A stretch of DNA of 64,000 bases from JBEBVQ01 sp964527735 (lineage in GTDB: Bacteria; Bacteroidota; Bacteroidia; Chitinophagales; Chitinophagaceae), in contig CAZGPG010000001.1 in NCBI GenBank assembly GCA_964527735.1, positions 62,001 through 126,000 on the forward strand, read 5' to 3'. Below the pieces are notes generated by a model that saw nothing but the letters and a program-made list of their open reading frames with translations, did not search any database and was not told the DNA's origin. Below, one piece after another: positions 42,965-52,003 of this stretch. Within the stretch, counting starts at the first letter, position 1; the number at the start of each line of letters is the position of its first letter. The position numbers and the translations under genes are program-made.

Positions 42965-44995
42965 ATGTCAGTTGCGGCAAATCCACGCCGGTTGGTTGTT
43001 GCCGGGATATTTATCGGTGTTGCGCTGGTGATCCTGATACGATTACTGTTTCTTCAGCTTTTTGAAGAAAAGTATAAGATCATGGCCAATGACATTGCTA
43101 TTTATCGCAAGGTTGTATATCCTCCCCGTGGGATTGTTTATGACCGGAATGATAGTGTGCTCTGCTTCAATCAGGGGATTTATGACCTGATGGTTACGCC
43201 AAACGAAGTAGACCGGCACGTCGATACCGTGACATTCTGCCGGATGCTGGGCATAGATACGTCTGCATACGGCAAAATGATCGAGAAGGCCGTCAAGTTT
43301 CAGAACGGCCCCCGTCGTCAGAGTGTGTTTATTTCTCAACTCAATCCGGGGCAGACAGCCCGGTTCCTGGAGAATCAATATGCCTTCCCCGGTTTCCAGT
43401 TGGTAGAACGGTCTATCCGAAGCTACCCGCGACCCAGCGCTGGTGTGGTTCTGGGATATATCGGTGAAGTATCCCCCAATATGCTGAAGAAGGATCGCTT
43501 TGCTTCATACCGCCAGGGCGATTATGTGGGCATTGACGGTCTGGAACTGACGTATGAGGAAGTACTGCGCGGTCAGCGCGGGGTGCATTTTTTTGAGCGT
43601 GATAACTTTAACCGCCCGCGCGATCCATATATGCAGGGGCGGCTCGATACGCCGGCCATTTCAGGACGGAGCCTGACGCTGCATCTCGATGCCGTGCTGC
43701 AGGAATATGGCGAGCAGTTGATGGCAAATAAGTTGGGAAGCATCGTGGCGATCGATCCCGCTACGGGGGGGATTCTCGCGATGGTGAGCAGTCCGGGGTA
43801 TGATCCTAATTTATTGAGAGGAAGCGAGCGCTCCCGGAATTTTTCCCGGATGTATCTCGATCCTGCCAAGCCGTTGTTCAACCGGGCCATGAAAGCTTTT
43901 TATAATCCCGGCTCTGTTCAAAAGCCACTGACGGCGCTGATTGCACTGGATGTGGGGGTAATCACACCTTCCTTCGGTTATCCTTGCAGCGGTGGTTATT
44001 ATGCGTGCAACCGGCGGATCGGATGCAGCCATTCCAATCCCGGGCATTCGGCTAACCTGCGGGTGGCGCTCGCCAACTCCTGTAATTCCTATTTCAGCCA
44101 TATCTACCGGTTGTCGATAGACGCCCGGAAATTCGGGAACGTCAAAAACGGTTTGCATCAGTGGTATCAGTACATGTATTCGTTCGGGTTCGGTCATCCT
44201 ACCGGTGTAGACCTCCCGTATGAAATCGGCGGTACTTTGTACGATTCATCCGACTACAACCGGATGTATAACGGTGTTTGGAACTCGTGCACGAATGTCT
44301 TTCTCGGGATGGGGCAGGGTGAAATAGCACAGACGCCCCTGCAGATGGCCAATGCCATGTGTATCATCGCCAACCGGGGATATTACTATACGCCCCATTT
44401 TGTTCGTGCCATCGGCGATAATCCCAACGATCCGCTGTTGGCGCCATACCGGGAAAAGCACGTGGTGTCGCGTGTTTCGGATACGGCTTTTGCCGTGGTG
44501 GCGTTAGGGATGCAGGACGTGGTGGAACGGGGCACCGGCAGGGTAGCCAGGCTGGAAGGGATATCCGTCTGCGCCAAAACCGGAACGGTGGAAAATAAGG
44601 CGAATATCCGCGGACAGGCGGTGAAAATGAAAGACCATTCTGTGTTTGTTGCGTTTGCACCGCGCGAAAATCCCAAAATTGCTATTGCGGTGGTGGTGGA
44701 GAATGCAGGCTTTGGCTCAACATGGGCAGGCCCTATCGCCAGCCTGATGATTGAAAAGCATCTTAATGATACTATTACTGCATCCCGTAAGCCGCTTGAA
44801 GAAAGAATGATGAAAGGACGGGTGATAAATCCATACCTTGGTGTGCTGGATTCGATGCAAAGGGCCAGGGACCAGCAGCGCTATTTGCGGAAACTCGCCC
44901 ACCAGCAGGCTCAGGACAGCCTTGACCGGGCATTGGATTCTGTTGCCGTTCGTCAGTTGATAGAAAAATATTTTTTAAGGATCAAAGAACATTGA
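42965..44995 (+). CDS. mrdA: Penicillin-binding protein 2 (elongasome transpeptidase)
   Basis: A 676-residue class B penicillin-binding protein that cross-links peptidoglycan during side-wall growth. One N-terminal membrane helix (about residues 10-31) anchors the periplasmic part. The dimerisation domain opens with YPPRGIVYDRN. The transpeptidase motifs are intact: Ser317-V-Q-Lys320, Ser372-Cys-Asn and Lys538-Thr-Gly540. rodA follows 44 bp later, the normal partner of PBP2, and an MBL-fold gene and an acyltransferase-like NTN hydrolase follow rodA without a break. The genes mreBCD, often upstream in this group, are not in the window; HtrA and a repeat take their place. Confidence 0.95.
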   Translation: MSVAANPRRLVVAGIFIGVALVILIRLLFLQLFEEKYKIMANDIAIYRKVVYPPRGIVYDRNDSVLCFNQGIYDLMVTPNEVDRHVDTVTFCRMLGIDTSAYGKMIEKAVKFQNGPRRQSVFISQLNPGQTARFLENQYAFPGFQLVERSIRSYPRPSAGVVLGYIGEVSPNMLKKDRFASYRQGDYVGIDGLELTYEEVLRGQRGVHFFERDNFNRPRDPYMQGRLDTPAISGRSLTLHLDAVLQEYGEQLMANKLGSIVAIDPATGGILAMVSSPGYDPNLLRGSERSRNFSRMYLDPAKPLFNRAMKAFYNPGSVQKPLTALIALDVGVITPSFGYPCSGGYYACNRRIGCSHSNPGHSANLRVALANSCNSYFSHIYRLSIDARKFGNVKNGLHQWYQYMYSFGFGHPTGVDLPYEIGGTLYDSSDYNRMYNGVWNSCTNVFLGMGQGEIAQTPLQMANAMCIIANRGYYYTPHFVRAIGDNPNDPLLAPYREKHVVSRVSDTAFAVVALGMQDVVERGTGRVARLEGISVCAKTGTVENKANIRGQAVKMKDHSVFVAFAPRENPKIAIAVVVENAGFGSTWAGPIASLMIEKHLNDTITASRKPLEERMMKGRVINPYLGVLDSMQRARDQQRYLRKLAHQQAQDSLDRALDSVAVRQLIEKYFLRIKEH

Positions 44996-45039
44996 AAAAC
45001 AGAATTGACAGCTAACCCACTTTCAATTTTCAACGCATC

Positions 45040-46362
45040 ATGAATGTAACAAGAAAGTCCTTTATATCCAGAATGGACTGGATGACGGTACTCCTTTACC
45101 TCCTGTTGGTGATGATCGGCCTGGTCGCTGTATTTTCCGTTGAATACCGGAGCACCGATTCCAGCATATTCATTATGAGCAAAAGCCACATGAAACAGAC
45201 TATGTGGTTGGGGGTTTCCCTGTTTGTAGGCATCATCATTATGTTTACCGACAGTAAGTTCTTTTCCTCAATGGCCTTTCTGTCATACACAATCGGAATA
45301 TTCCTGCTGATGATCACCATATTTGCGGGCACACCGGTGAAAGGCTCTAATTCCTGGCTGGGTGTGGGCGGATTTACCTTTCAGCCGGGTGAGGTCTGCA
45401 AAATATTTACTTCCCTGGCACTTGCAAAGTTTTTGTCGCTGCCCGAAACCAATTTTAAAACCCTGCGCGACCGGCTGATCGGCGCCGGGATTGCGCTGGC
45501 TCCCTGCCTGATTATCATCCTCCAGAATGAGACAGGACTGGCGTTGGTATATTTTGCGTTTTTTCTGGTCATGTACCGGGAAGGTTTGCCTAATTCTATA
45601 CTCATTTCAGGCTTTTCACTGGTAGCGCTCACCTTAGGTGCCCTGCTGATCGACCGGACGCTGTTGTTCATCATCGTTACGGCAATCGCTGTTTTTACGG
45701 GCGTCGTCATGCGCAGGGCCTTACGCAGGAACAACACCGCGCGCATCCTGCTCCTGGGGGCATGGGGGATCAGCATTCTGTTTTCACACATTGCGGTGCC
45801 GTTTGTGTTTACGCATATGCTCAAAGGCTACCAGATTGAGCGGATCTACTCCATGCTGGGGCAGGAAGTGCCGGAAGAGTATATCGGTGATTTTGTGGAC
45901 TATGAAAAAATAAAGAACCGGGATTCCGATTATAATGTACGGCAGTCGAAGATCGCGATCGGCTCCGGCGGATTGATGGGGAAGGGTTTTCTGAACGGAA
46001 CGTCTACCAAGAATGATTTTGTACCTGAACAGAATACGGATTTCATATTCTGCTCGATCGGCGAACAGTTTGGTTTTATCGGCAGCGCCGTGCTGATCCT
46101 CATTTACCTGACACTCATGCTGCGGATCGTGTATGTCGCGGAGCGCCAGCGGTCGGCATTCAGCCGGATATATGGCTATTGTGTCGCTTCGATATTGTTT
46201 TTTCATTTCGCGATCAACCTGGGGATGACCATAGGTCTCGCGCCCGTTATCGGGATCACATTGCCGCTGCTGAGCTACGGTGGTTCGTCTTTGTTGTCGT
46301 TCAGCATATTGATTTTCATCCTCATCCGGCTGGATGTAGACCGGCAAGTCATGATACGTTAA
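45040..46362 (+). CDS. rodA: Rod shape-determining protein RodA (SEDS glycosyltransferase)
   Basis: A 440-residue SEDS-family membrane protein, the peptidoglycan polymerase that works with PBP2. About ten membrane helices are visible. The family blocks GSNSWLGVGGFTFQPGEV (SEDS loop) near residue 105, NFVPEQNTDFIF-like VPEQNTDFIF, GSAVLI and LPLLSYGGSSLLSF near the C-terminus are present. It is 78 residues longer than many RodA proteins through an extended central loop (GYQIERIYSMLGQEVPEEYIGD...), which is common in Bacteroidota. The MBL gene starts 11 bases after its stop. Confidence 0.95.
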   Translation: MNVTRKSFISRMDWMTVLLYLLLVMIGLVAVFSVEYRSTDSSIFIMSKSHMKQTMWLGVSLFVGIIIMFTDSKFFSSMAFLSYTIGIFLLMITIFAGTPVKGSNSWLGVGGFTFQPGEVCKIFTSLALAKFLSLPETNFKTLRDRLIGAGIALAPCLIIILQNETGLALVYFAFFLVMYREGLPNSILISGFSLVALTLGALLIDRTLLFIIVTAIAVFTGVVMRRALRRNNTARILLLGAWGISILFSHIAVPFVFTHMLKGYQIERIYSMLGQEVPEEYIGDFVDYEKIKNRDSDYNVRQSKIAIGSGGLMGKGFLNGTSTKNDFVPEQNTDFIFCSIGEQFGFIGSAVLILIYLTLMLRIVYVAERQRSAFSRIYGYCVASILFFHFAINLGMTIGLAPVIGITLPLLSYGGSSLLSFSILIFILIRLDVDRQVMIR

Positions 46363-46373
46363 CTTTGCAGGCT

Positions 46374-47129
46374 ATGGCGCAGATTATCCCGTTGTCGGAA
46401 GGTGTTTTTACTATTGGTCATGATAAGCTGTTTGTTCCTTTCGATCCCGGTCAGGACGAGCTGACACAAAGACCTACCGGGTCCTTGCTGGTAGAAGTGC
46501 AGCCTTTCCTGGTTGTAACGGAGCGGGATGTGCTCATCCTCGATACAGGGCTTGGGTTTACAGATAAAGCTACCGGTAAGCCCCAGATTCACCAGTTGCT
46601 GCGGCAGCATGGCTATGAGCCGCAACAGGTAACAAAGGTACTGCTGTCGCATCTGCACAAAGACCATGCAGGCGGCGTTACCCGCACAGATCATACCGGC
46701 ACGCACACGATGTTCCCTGAGGCTGATTATTATGTGTACAGGGATGAAGCCGCTTTTGCATTAAAGACCGGCCTGCCGTCCTATCACCCGTCCGAGCTGG
46801 AGCCGCTGTTATCATCCGGACAGGTAAAATGGCTGGAAGGAAAGGAGGGATTGATCGATGGTTATATCAGGTTTCAGCATTCCGGCGCTCATTGTCCGCA
46901 TCATATTGTTTACCTGATAGAAGATGGCGCACAGCGTATATTCTTCGGTGGCGATGAGGCGCCGCAATTGAAACAGATGAAGATTCGCTACGTAGCCAAA
47001 TATGACTATGATGGCAAGAAAGCCAGCGAGCTCCGGGAGCAATATGCAGAACGGGGGAGAGAAGAAGGCTGGGAATTTTTATTTTATCATGATGTGAAAA
47101 CACCTGCCGCCCGTTTACAGGCACTGTGA
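46374..47129 (+). CDS. MBL-fold hydrolase in the PBP2-RodA operon
   Basis: A 251-residue cytoplasmic metallo-beta-lactamase-fold protein. The metal motif SHLHKDHAGG (HxHxDH) lies near residues 90-99, after VLILDTGLGF. GAHCPHHIVYLIEDG and FFGGDEAPQL supply later metal-binding His and Asp. It has no signal peptide, so it is not a periplasmic beta-lactamase despite standing next to PBP2. The start, ATG 46374, is 11 bases after rodA, and its TGA is 1 base before the next gene, so it sits firmly in the operon. The substrate is unknown. Confidence 0.85.
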   Translation: MAQIIPLSEGVFTIGHDKLFVPFDPGQDELTQRPTGSLLVEVQPFLVVTERDVLILDTGLGFTDKATGKPQIHQLLRQHGYEPQQVTKVLLSHLHKDHAGGVTRTDHTGTHTMFPEADYYVYRDEAAFALKTGLPSYHPSELEPLLSSGQVKWLEGKEGLIDGYIRFQHSGAHCPHHIVYLIEDGAQRIFFGGDEAPQLKQMKIRYVAKYDYDGKKASELREQYAERGREEGWEFLFYHDVKTPAARLQAL

Positions 47130-47130
47130 A

Positions 47131-48798
47131 ATGCTGAAAAAAACACTTAAAATATTACTCTGGCTGATTGCCGGTATCGTATTGGTGGTTGTGATCCTGG
47201 GTGTTGTTTTCATTGCAACACCTGATGTAAAGCCGCCACAGGTGGCCGATACGTCCGCATTGTCGCGGTATCAGCGTGAGCACGTATCGGGCAGCTTATA
47301 TACTATCGGGGACAACTGGATACGGAAAAATCAACACGGATTGTATGAAATGTTTGTATCCGGTGCGCCTTTTGAGCTGGGGGTGAAAAATGGAAAATTA
47401 TCCCGTGAGCTGATCATCCGGCAGGAAGAGGCCTTTACGCATCAGATAAGGCAGATGATCCCTTCCGATGCTTATCTCAGGTTTCTTAAGTACATCGTCC
47501 GTTTTATGAACCGGGATCTGTCGGATCATATCCGGCAGGAGTATCAGCAGGAGATCTATGGAGAGTCGTTTTCGGCGGCTGATTCATTCGGGTGGATCGG
47601 CAGTAACTATGCACGGCTGCTGAACTACCATGCCGCGCACGATATAGGCCATGCCCTGCAGAATATGATGCTCGTAGGCTGCACGTCATTTGCTGCCTGG
47701 GATGAGCAGACAGAAAGCGGCGCCATGCTTGTCGGCCGGAATTTCGATTTCTGGGTGGGCGACCGGTTTTCGGAAGAAAAAATTGTGGCATTTTACAGCC
47801 CGGAGCAGGGGTATCGTTTTGCATTTGTTACCTGGGGTGGATTTACCGGTGTTGTGTCGGGGATGAATGAGCGCGGATTGACGGTAACGATCAATGCCGC
47901 CCGGTCTGATATCCCGTTTAGTGCGGCTACACCGGTATCGCTGGTGGCCCGTGAGATATTGCAGTATGCAGGGAATATTGAGGAAGCAGTTCGCATTGCC
48001 GGGAGCCGTAAAATGTTTGTTTCAGAAAGCTTTCTGGTGGCCAGCGCGGCAGACCATAAAGCAGTGATCATTGAAAAAACACCGGATACGCTCGCTGTTT
48101 ATGATCCGCAGCAGGATGTGATCCAATGCACCAATCATTATCAGAGCGCGCATTTTCAGCATCAGGAGCTTAACCGGGAGCAGAAAGAAAAAAGCGCTTC
48201 TGTGTACCGCTACCAGCGCCTGCAGGAGTTGTTGCAACAGCAACGCCCGTTAACACCGGGTAGTGTGGCAGATATACTACGCGACCGGAAAGGCCTGGGT
48301 AATGCCCATATCGGAGCAGGTAACGAGAAGGCGATCAATCAGCTTATCGCGCACCACTCTGTTGTGTTTCAGCCAGACAGTCTGCGGATGTGGGTCAGCA
48401 CCTCACCCTGGCAGCTGGGCACTTATGTCTGCTATGATCTGCGCAAGGTTTTTGCATTAAATGGGTTAGATGCAGATATCGAGATAGCAGATACAATCCG
48501 GAATATTTCTCCCGACAGTTTCCTGGCTACCGCAGGCTACCGTGATTTCCTTTTATTCCGTGAAAATAAAATGGCTTTCCTGCAAAAACAGCCCGTAGAT
48601 ACTGCGCAAATTGTGCAGGCCAATCCGCATTATTATGATGCCTGGCGCATAGCCGGGGATTACTGTCTGCAGCATCAATGGTATGAAGCCGCGATATATT
48701 ATTATGAAACGGCGTTGGAGCGTGAGATCGCTACAATAGATGAGCGGGATGCGATACAGAAAAAACTGGCGCTGTGTAAAAAGAAATCAGCTCATTAA
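47131..48798 (+). CDS. C45-family NTN hydrolase, acyl-CoA:6-APA acyltransferase-like
   Basis: A 555-residue protein anchored by an N-terminal helix (about residues 5-29), with its bulk outside the cytoplasm. It belongs to the acyl-CoA:6-aminopenicillanate acyltransferase/phospholipase B-like group. Cys184 in VGCTSFAAWD fits the NTN nucleophile, and GRNFDFW (about residues 202-208) is the family's Asn-containing block. A C-terminal helical, TPR-like stretch (WRIAGDYCLQHQWYEAAIYYYETAL) is added. The name reflects homology only; the real substrate may be an amide or bile-salt-like conjugate. It is the last gene of the PBP2 run, 1 bp after the MBL gene, and ends 5 bp from the convergent DUF4834 stop. 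Confidence 0.85.
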   Translation: MLKKTLKILLWLIAGIVLVVVILGVVFIATPDVKPPQVADTSALSRYQREHVSGSLYTIGDNWIRKNQHGLYEMFVSGAPFELGVKNGKLSRELIIRQEEAFTHQIRQMIPSDAYLRFLKYIVRFMNRDLSDHIRQEYQQEIYGESFSAADSFGWIGSNYARLLNYHAAHDIGHALQNMMLVGCTSFAAWDEQTESGAMLVGRNFDFWVGDRFSEEKIVAFYSPEQGYRFAFVTWGGFTGVVSGMNERGLTVTINAARSDIPFSAATPVSLVAREILQYAGNIEEAVRIAGSRKMFVSESFLVASAADHKAVIIEKTPDTLAVYDPQQDVIQCTNHYQSAHFQHQELNREQKEKSASVYRYQRLQELLQQQRPLTPGSVADILRDRKGLGNAHIGAGNEKAINQLIAHHSVVFQPDSLRMWVSTSPWQLGTYVCYDLRKVFALNGLDADIEIADTIRNISPDSFLATAGYRDFLLFRENKMAFLQKQPVDTAQIVQANPHYYDAWRIAGDYCLQHQWYEAAIYYYETALEREIATIDERDAIQKKLALCKKKSAH

Positions 48799-48803
48799 AC
48801 TAA

Positions 48804-49028
48804 TCATTTCACTTCTTCGTAGTCGATATATTCACCCTGTTTTTTGCCTTGTTGTGTCTGTTGGGGTGGGGGATTGTTCTTTCCCCGTTGCATTTCATCC
48901 ATTTCCCGTTGCATATGGCGCATCTTCTGGTTGGTTAAACGTGTGATCTGGAACAGTGGAAACAGAAACCGTACAATAAACCGGAACAGGAAGAAAAACA
49001 GTAAAAAGTAAAGGATGAATTTTACCAT
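48804..49028 (-). CDS. DUF4834 small membrane protein
   Basis: A 74-residue protein: one N-terminal hydrophobic helix (FILYFLLFFFLFRFIVRFLFP), an amphipathic coil with MRHMQREMDEMQRG, then a Pro/Gln-rich linker and the conserved acidic tail YIDYEEVK. This matches DUF4834 of Bacteroidota, whose role is unknown. A -7 box TACCTTTG (49036-49043) ends seven bases before the ATG, so the transcript is probably leaderless or nearly so. It converges on the NTN hydrolase gene with only 5 bp between stops. Confidence 0.82.
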   Translation of the reverse strand: MVKFILYFLLFFFLFRFIVRFLFPLFQITRLTNQKMRHMQREMDEMQRGKNNPPPQQTQQGKKQGEYIDYEEVK

Positions 49029-49035
49029 AACGCAT

Positions 49036-49043
49036 CAAAGGTA
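49036..49043 (-). promoter_or_regulatory. -7 promoter box close to the DUF4834 start
   Basis: The minus strand reads TACCTTTG, ending seven bases before the ATG at 49028. Confidence 0.5.
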
Positions 49044-49186
49044 CGAAACCGTACGCAGCAGGTCGTTAATAAAAATATAATTAAATGAACTGAACATCAG
49101 GATGGGAGATTGGCTGTTATGCACAAACAAACCACTCCGGCACAGTCGGATATCTGTGCATCTATCCTCAGATGATGTTTCGGTAA

Positions 49187-49432
49187 TCAGTTTTTGGACT
49201 GCCGGATGTATTCATCCATGCCTTTATCTTTGTAGGTGGTGTAGAGTGTACACCAATGCCCTACAAGGGATAAGCCCCACGCGGCGGTGATCCATGCCGG
49301 CCAGGGATAAACCCAGCTATCGGCGCCAAGATCGTAGGTAAACCACATGAGCGCATTGATAATAGCAAATACCAGCACGTGTAAAACGAATATCTTTTTT
49401 TGTCCGCTGGTAGGCAATATCTTTTGTGACAT
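49187..49432 (-). CDS. 2TM domain protein
   Basis: An 81-residue protein with two hydrophobic helices: FVLHVLVFAIINALMWFTYDLG, then WVYPWPAWITAAWGLSLVGHW, followed by a charged tail (YTTYKDKGMDEYIRQSKN). This is the 2TM domain pattern, a small inner-membrane family often found near histidine kinases or alone, without a known function. Its -7 box TATCTTTG is at 49450-49457, 18 bases before the ATG. The short gap to DUF4834 (about 160 bases) shows no gene. Confidence 0.82.
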   Translation of the reverse strand: MSQKILPTSGQKKIFVLHVLVFAIINALMWFTYDLGADSWVYPWPAWITAAWGLSLVGHWCTLYTTYKDKGMDEYIRQSKN

Positions 49433-49449
49433 GGGAATCAGATTTCAGG

Positions 49450-49457
49450 CAAAGATA
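49450..49457 (-). promoter_or_regulatory. -7 promoter box of the 2TM gene
   Basis: The minus strand reads TATCTTTG, 18 bases upstream of ATG 49432. It is a full match to TAnnTTTG. Confidence 0.55.
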
Positions 49458-49463
49458 AGCGGG

Positions 49464-49535
49464 AATTTGAGAATTTGAAAATTTGAAAATGAGTCAGTGA
49501 GGTAGTGTTTACGATAATACATACATTTTCAAATT
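49464..49535. repeat. AATTTGAAAAT-type repeat
   Basis: Three direct copies of a heptamer-like AATTTGA unit (49464-49489) end in AATTTGAAAATG (49480-49491), which pairs with CATTTTCAAATT (49524-49535). The locus lies between the divergent 2TM and flippase genes. The same unit borders pepT at 53424-53440 and 54699-54715. Confidence 0.6.
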
Positions 49536-49601
49536 CCTGATTTTTCAATTTGCTTTATTATTTATTAAATAAGCTTTTGTGTATTATTGTGCGCCTTTTA
49601 T

Positions 49602-50933
49602 ATGAAGAAACTCCTGGCTGGTCTGAAGAACAAACATTTCCTGTCGCTGGCGGGTAATGGGGTGATGTCAGTGCTGGGTATGGTGACGATCGCATTGTTG
49701 TATCGTGCTCTGCCTGCTGAGGATACGGGTAAGTGGGTATTCTTCTTGTCCATGCTGTTGCTGGTCGATACATTCCGTTCCGGATTTATCACAACGGCAT
49801 TTATCAAGTTTTCTGCCGGTGCTGGTGCCAAAAGGGCTGCCGAGATAGCCGGCGCCACCTGGTATGTGGCGGGCAGCATTACGGCTATCATGTTGCTGCT
49901 CAATCTTATAGCGCTGTTATTTGCCGGTCTTATCATCAACGAAAGCATTATGCTGTTCCTGAAGTGGTTTGGTATTACCTATACCGCTACACTTCCGTTT
50001 TATATTGCCTCGTGCGTTGTACAGGCAGAGCAGCGTTTCGACCGGCTGCTGTATATCCGCCTGATCAATCAGGGGGTATTTATCCTGCTTGTGATCCTGC
50101 TGATTGCAACGGGTAGCACCACCTTATCGCATATTGTATATGCATACCTGGCGGCCGGCGCGGTGACGAGCTTGTTTACGATACTCACGGGATGGTCGCG
50201 TATTCGTTCTTTCCGCTCGCGGACCGCATCGGCCATCCGCGATATGTTTCATTTCGGAAAATATAGTGTAGGCACCACGCTCAGCGCCAACTTGTTTCGC
50301 ACCTCTGATACGTTTCTGATCACTTTCATGCTCGGCCCGGCTGCACTGGCGGTTTACAACCTCGGCCAGCGGCTGATGGAAATTGTCGAAATACCCTTGC
50401 GGAGCTTTGCCGCTACGGCTATGCCGGAGCTTTCTGCCGCATATAACCAGGGGAACCGGCAGCAGGTAATTTACGTCATGAAAAAATATGCCGGCATGCT
50501 TACCATTGCCCTCGTGCCCGCGGTGATTATTGCGGTACTGGGCGCAGATCTGGCTATTGGTATTATTGGCGGGAGTGATTATGCCGGTAGTGCGGCAGCA
50601 AATGTGTTACGGATATTTATGGTTTTTGCATTGCTGTATCCGCTCGATCGCTTTATGGCCCTGACTCTGGATGTGATCCACAAGCCCAAAGTTAATTTTA
50701 TTAAGGTAGTGATCATGCTTGTAGTCAATGTGGTGGCCGGATTCACGGGGATCATGTTATTTGGAAATGTCTATGGTGTGGCTCTGGGGAATCTGGCGCC
50801 AACCGTGATTGCCATTGTGATCGCGTACAGGGTGTTGTCCCGTTTTTATCCTTTCTCGCTGCGTAGTGTCTATGCGGTTGGTTATGCCGGAGTACGGCTT
50901 TTGCTGCGAAAGTGGTTGGTGAAAAACAGGTGA
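49602..50933 (+). CDS. Oligosaccharide flippase / polysaccharide biosynthesis membrane protein
   Basis: A 443-residue MOP-superfamily transporter (Wzx-like), with about twelve hydrophobic segments and the N-terminal SLAGNGVMSVLGMVTIALLYRALP block that recalls the flippase opening. The expected role is to move a lipid-linked oligosaccharide across the inner membrane. No glycosyltransferases are adjacent, so the cargo is unknown; the sugar transferase and ugd/uxs genes are 35 kb away. ATG 49602 was chosen over TTG 49587, which adds only MCAFY. It converges with the gene at 50981 across a 47-base gap with no hairpin. Confidence 0.87.
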   Translation: MKKLLAGLKNKHFLSLAGNGVMSVLGMVTIALLYRALPAEDTGKWVFFLSMLLLVDTFRSGFITTAFIKFSAGAGAKRAAEIAGATWYVAGSITAIMLLLNLIALLFAGLIINESIMLFLKWFGITYTATLPFYIASCVVQAEQRFDRLLYIRLINQGVFILLVILLIATGSTTLSHIVYAYLAAGAVTSLFTILTGWSRIRSFRSRTASAIRDMFHFGKYSVGTTLSANLFRTSDTFLITFMLGPAALAVYNLGQRLMEIVEIPLRSFAATAMPELSAAYNQGNRQQVIYVMKKYAGMLTIALVPAVIIAVLGADLAIGIIGGSDYAGSAAANVLRIFMVFALLYPLDRFMALTLDVIHKPKVNFIKVVIMLVVNVVAGFTGIMLFGNVYGVALGNLAPTVIAIVIAYRVLSRFYPFSLRSVYAVGYAGVRLLLRKWLVKNR

Positions 50934-50980
50934 TTTATTTCCGGCTCATGTTTTGACCTGCTTCGTTAGGTGGTCGCGGA

Positions 50981-51916
50981 TTATTCGGTACCGGCTCCGT
51001 TACTACTGTAGGTTATTTCCCGGGCTGTAACTGTTTGTAACGTGTCGCTCCTGTAAGTGGTCCGCTTGATCCAGTTGCCGGACGGGTCGTACAGGTACTC
51101 ATGCCGTGTGCGTACATCCTCTTCCGTCGCTTCCGAAAAATCTGTTTTTTCTTCCGGGTCTCCTGCGGCATTAAAGGTGCAGGTGCTGTATGCTGTCATT
51201 TTTCTTTTCGCAGTCATGGCTATGCGGCTGGTTTCGAGGCCGGAATTATTGAAAGTGATGCTTTCTACCCCCGTACAACTGTCCGGAGCGCCATAATAAT
51301 ATCGGGTCCACTGACTTTTCGCAGTATCCTTCGTGTGCATGAAGTGTATGCCGGATACGTACTGCTGGTTTTCGTTGAACACTATTCTGGTATATTCATC
51401 GTGGGTGGGATATTTGAACCGGATCATCTCCAGCAGCTTGTTATCTCCGTCGTTTTTCATGATATAGCTCAGCCGTCCTTCGCCGTCATAGCGGTAGCGC
51501 ATTCTGCCGGTTCTGTTGCCGGTCAGGGAAAAGCTTTGTATTTCCTGCAGGCGATCTGATTTGCTATAGACGAAAGCAGAAGAATCGCCTGCTTTTTTTC
51601 CTGTGTATATGACTTGGCTTCTGATCAGCGAGTCATCTTTGTAACGGAACACTTTCAGTGTATGGATTTTGTTGGTATCGGTGAGGCTGAGTGTATCTAT
51701 TCTTCCTTTCTCGTCAAAGACCATGTTTCTGACGGCTGTTTTTTGTCCGCCTGTTCTGTATAATGACGTGACTTCCTCTGCCCGGGCGACATCCCCCCTG
51801 AAGCCGAAGGATTGCAGGGTGAGTAGTTCGGGGAAATCGTGTGTCAACTGTGCTGCAACGTCCTGTACCAGACAGATTAGGAAAAACAGGCAGCTTGTTC
51901 TGGTCATAGAAATCAT
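50981..51916 (-). CDS. Secreted protein with RHS/YD-like repeats, unknown function
   Basis: A 311-residue exported protein. The signal peptide MTRTSCLFFLICLVQDVAAQ is followed by strand-rich repeats of the type YRYDGEGRLSYI and YLYDPSGNWIKRTTYRSD, resembling RHS/YD-repeat units, alternating with RxxxFDEKGRIDTL-like units. No toxin domain or T9SS tail is seen, so it is not a polymorphic toxin. ATG 51916 and ATG 51907 are both possible; the signal peptide is the same. It stands alone between a convergent flippase and the UbiA gene. I do not recognise a named family with confidence. Confidence 0.65.
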   Translation of the reverse strand: MISMTRTSCLFFLICLVQDVAAQLTHDFPELLTLQSFGFRGDVARAEEVTSLYRTGGQKTAVRNMVFDEKGRIDTLSLTDTNKIHTLKVFRYKDDSLIRSQVIYTGKKAGDSSAFVYSKSDRLQEIQSFSLTGNRTGRMRYRYDGEGRLSYIMKNDGDNKLLEMIRFKYPTHDEYTRIVFNENQQYVSGIHFMHTKDTAKSQWTRYYYGAPDSCTGVESITFNNSGLETSRIAMTAKRKMTAYSTCTFNAAGDPEEKTDFSEATEEDVRTRHEYLYDPSGNWIKRTTYRSDTLQTVTAREITYSSNGAGTE

Positions 51917-52003
51917 GCAAATCCAGCTCCGGTGTTTTTCAAAAATACGGAAAAATAAAGGCTCGGGGTAAAAGCGCTTTTTCGGAAAGTGTGTAGATAC
52001 GGC

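Noticed and set aside
46374..47129. Reading the MBL-fold gene beside PBP2 as a beta-lactamase
   Set aside because: It has no signal peptide and its motifs fit the wider hydrolase superfamily; position alone does not make it a beta-lactamase.
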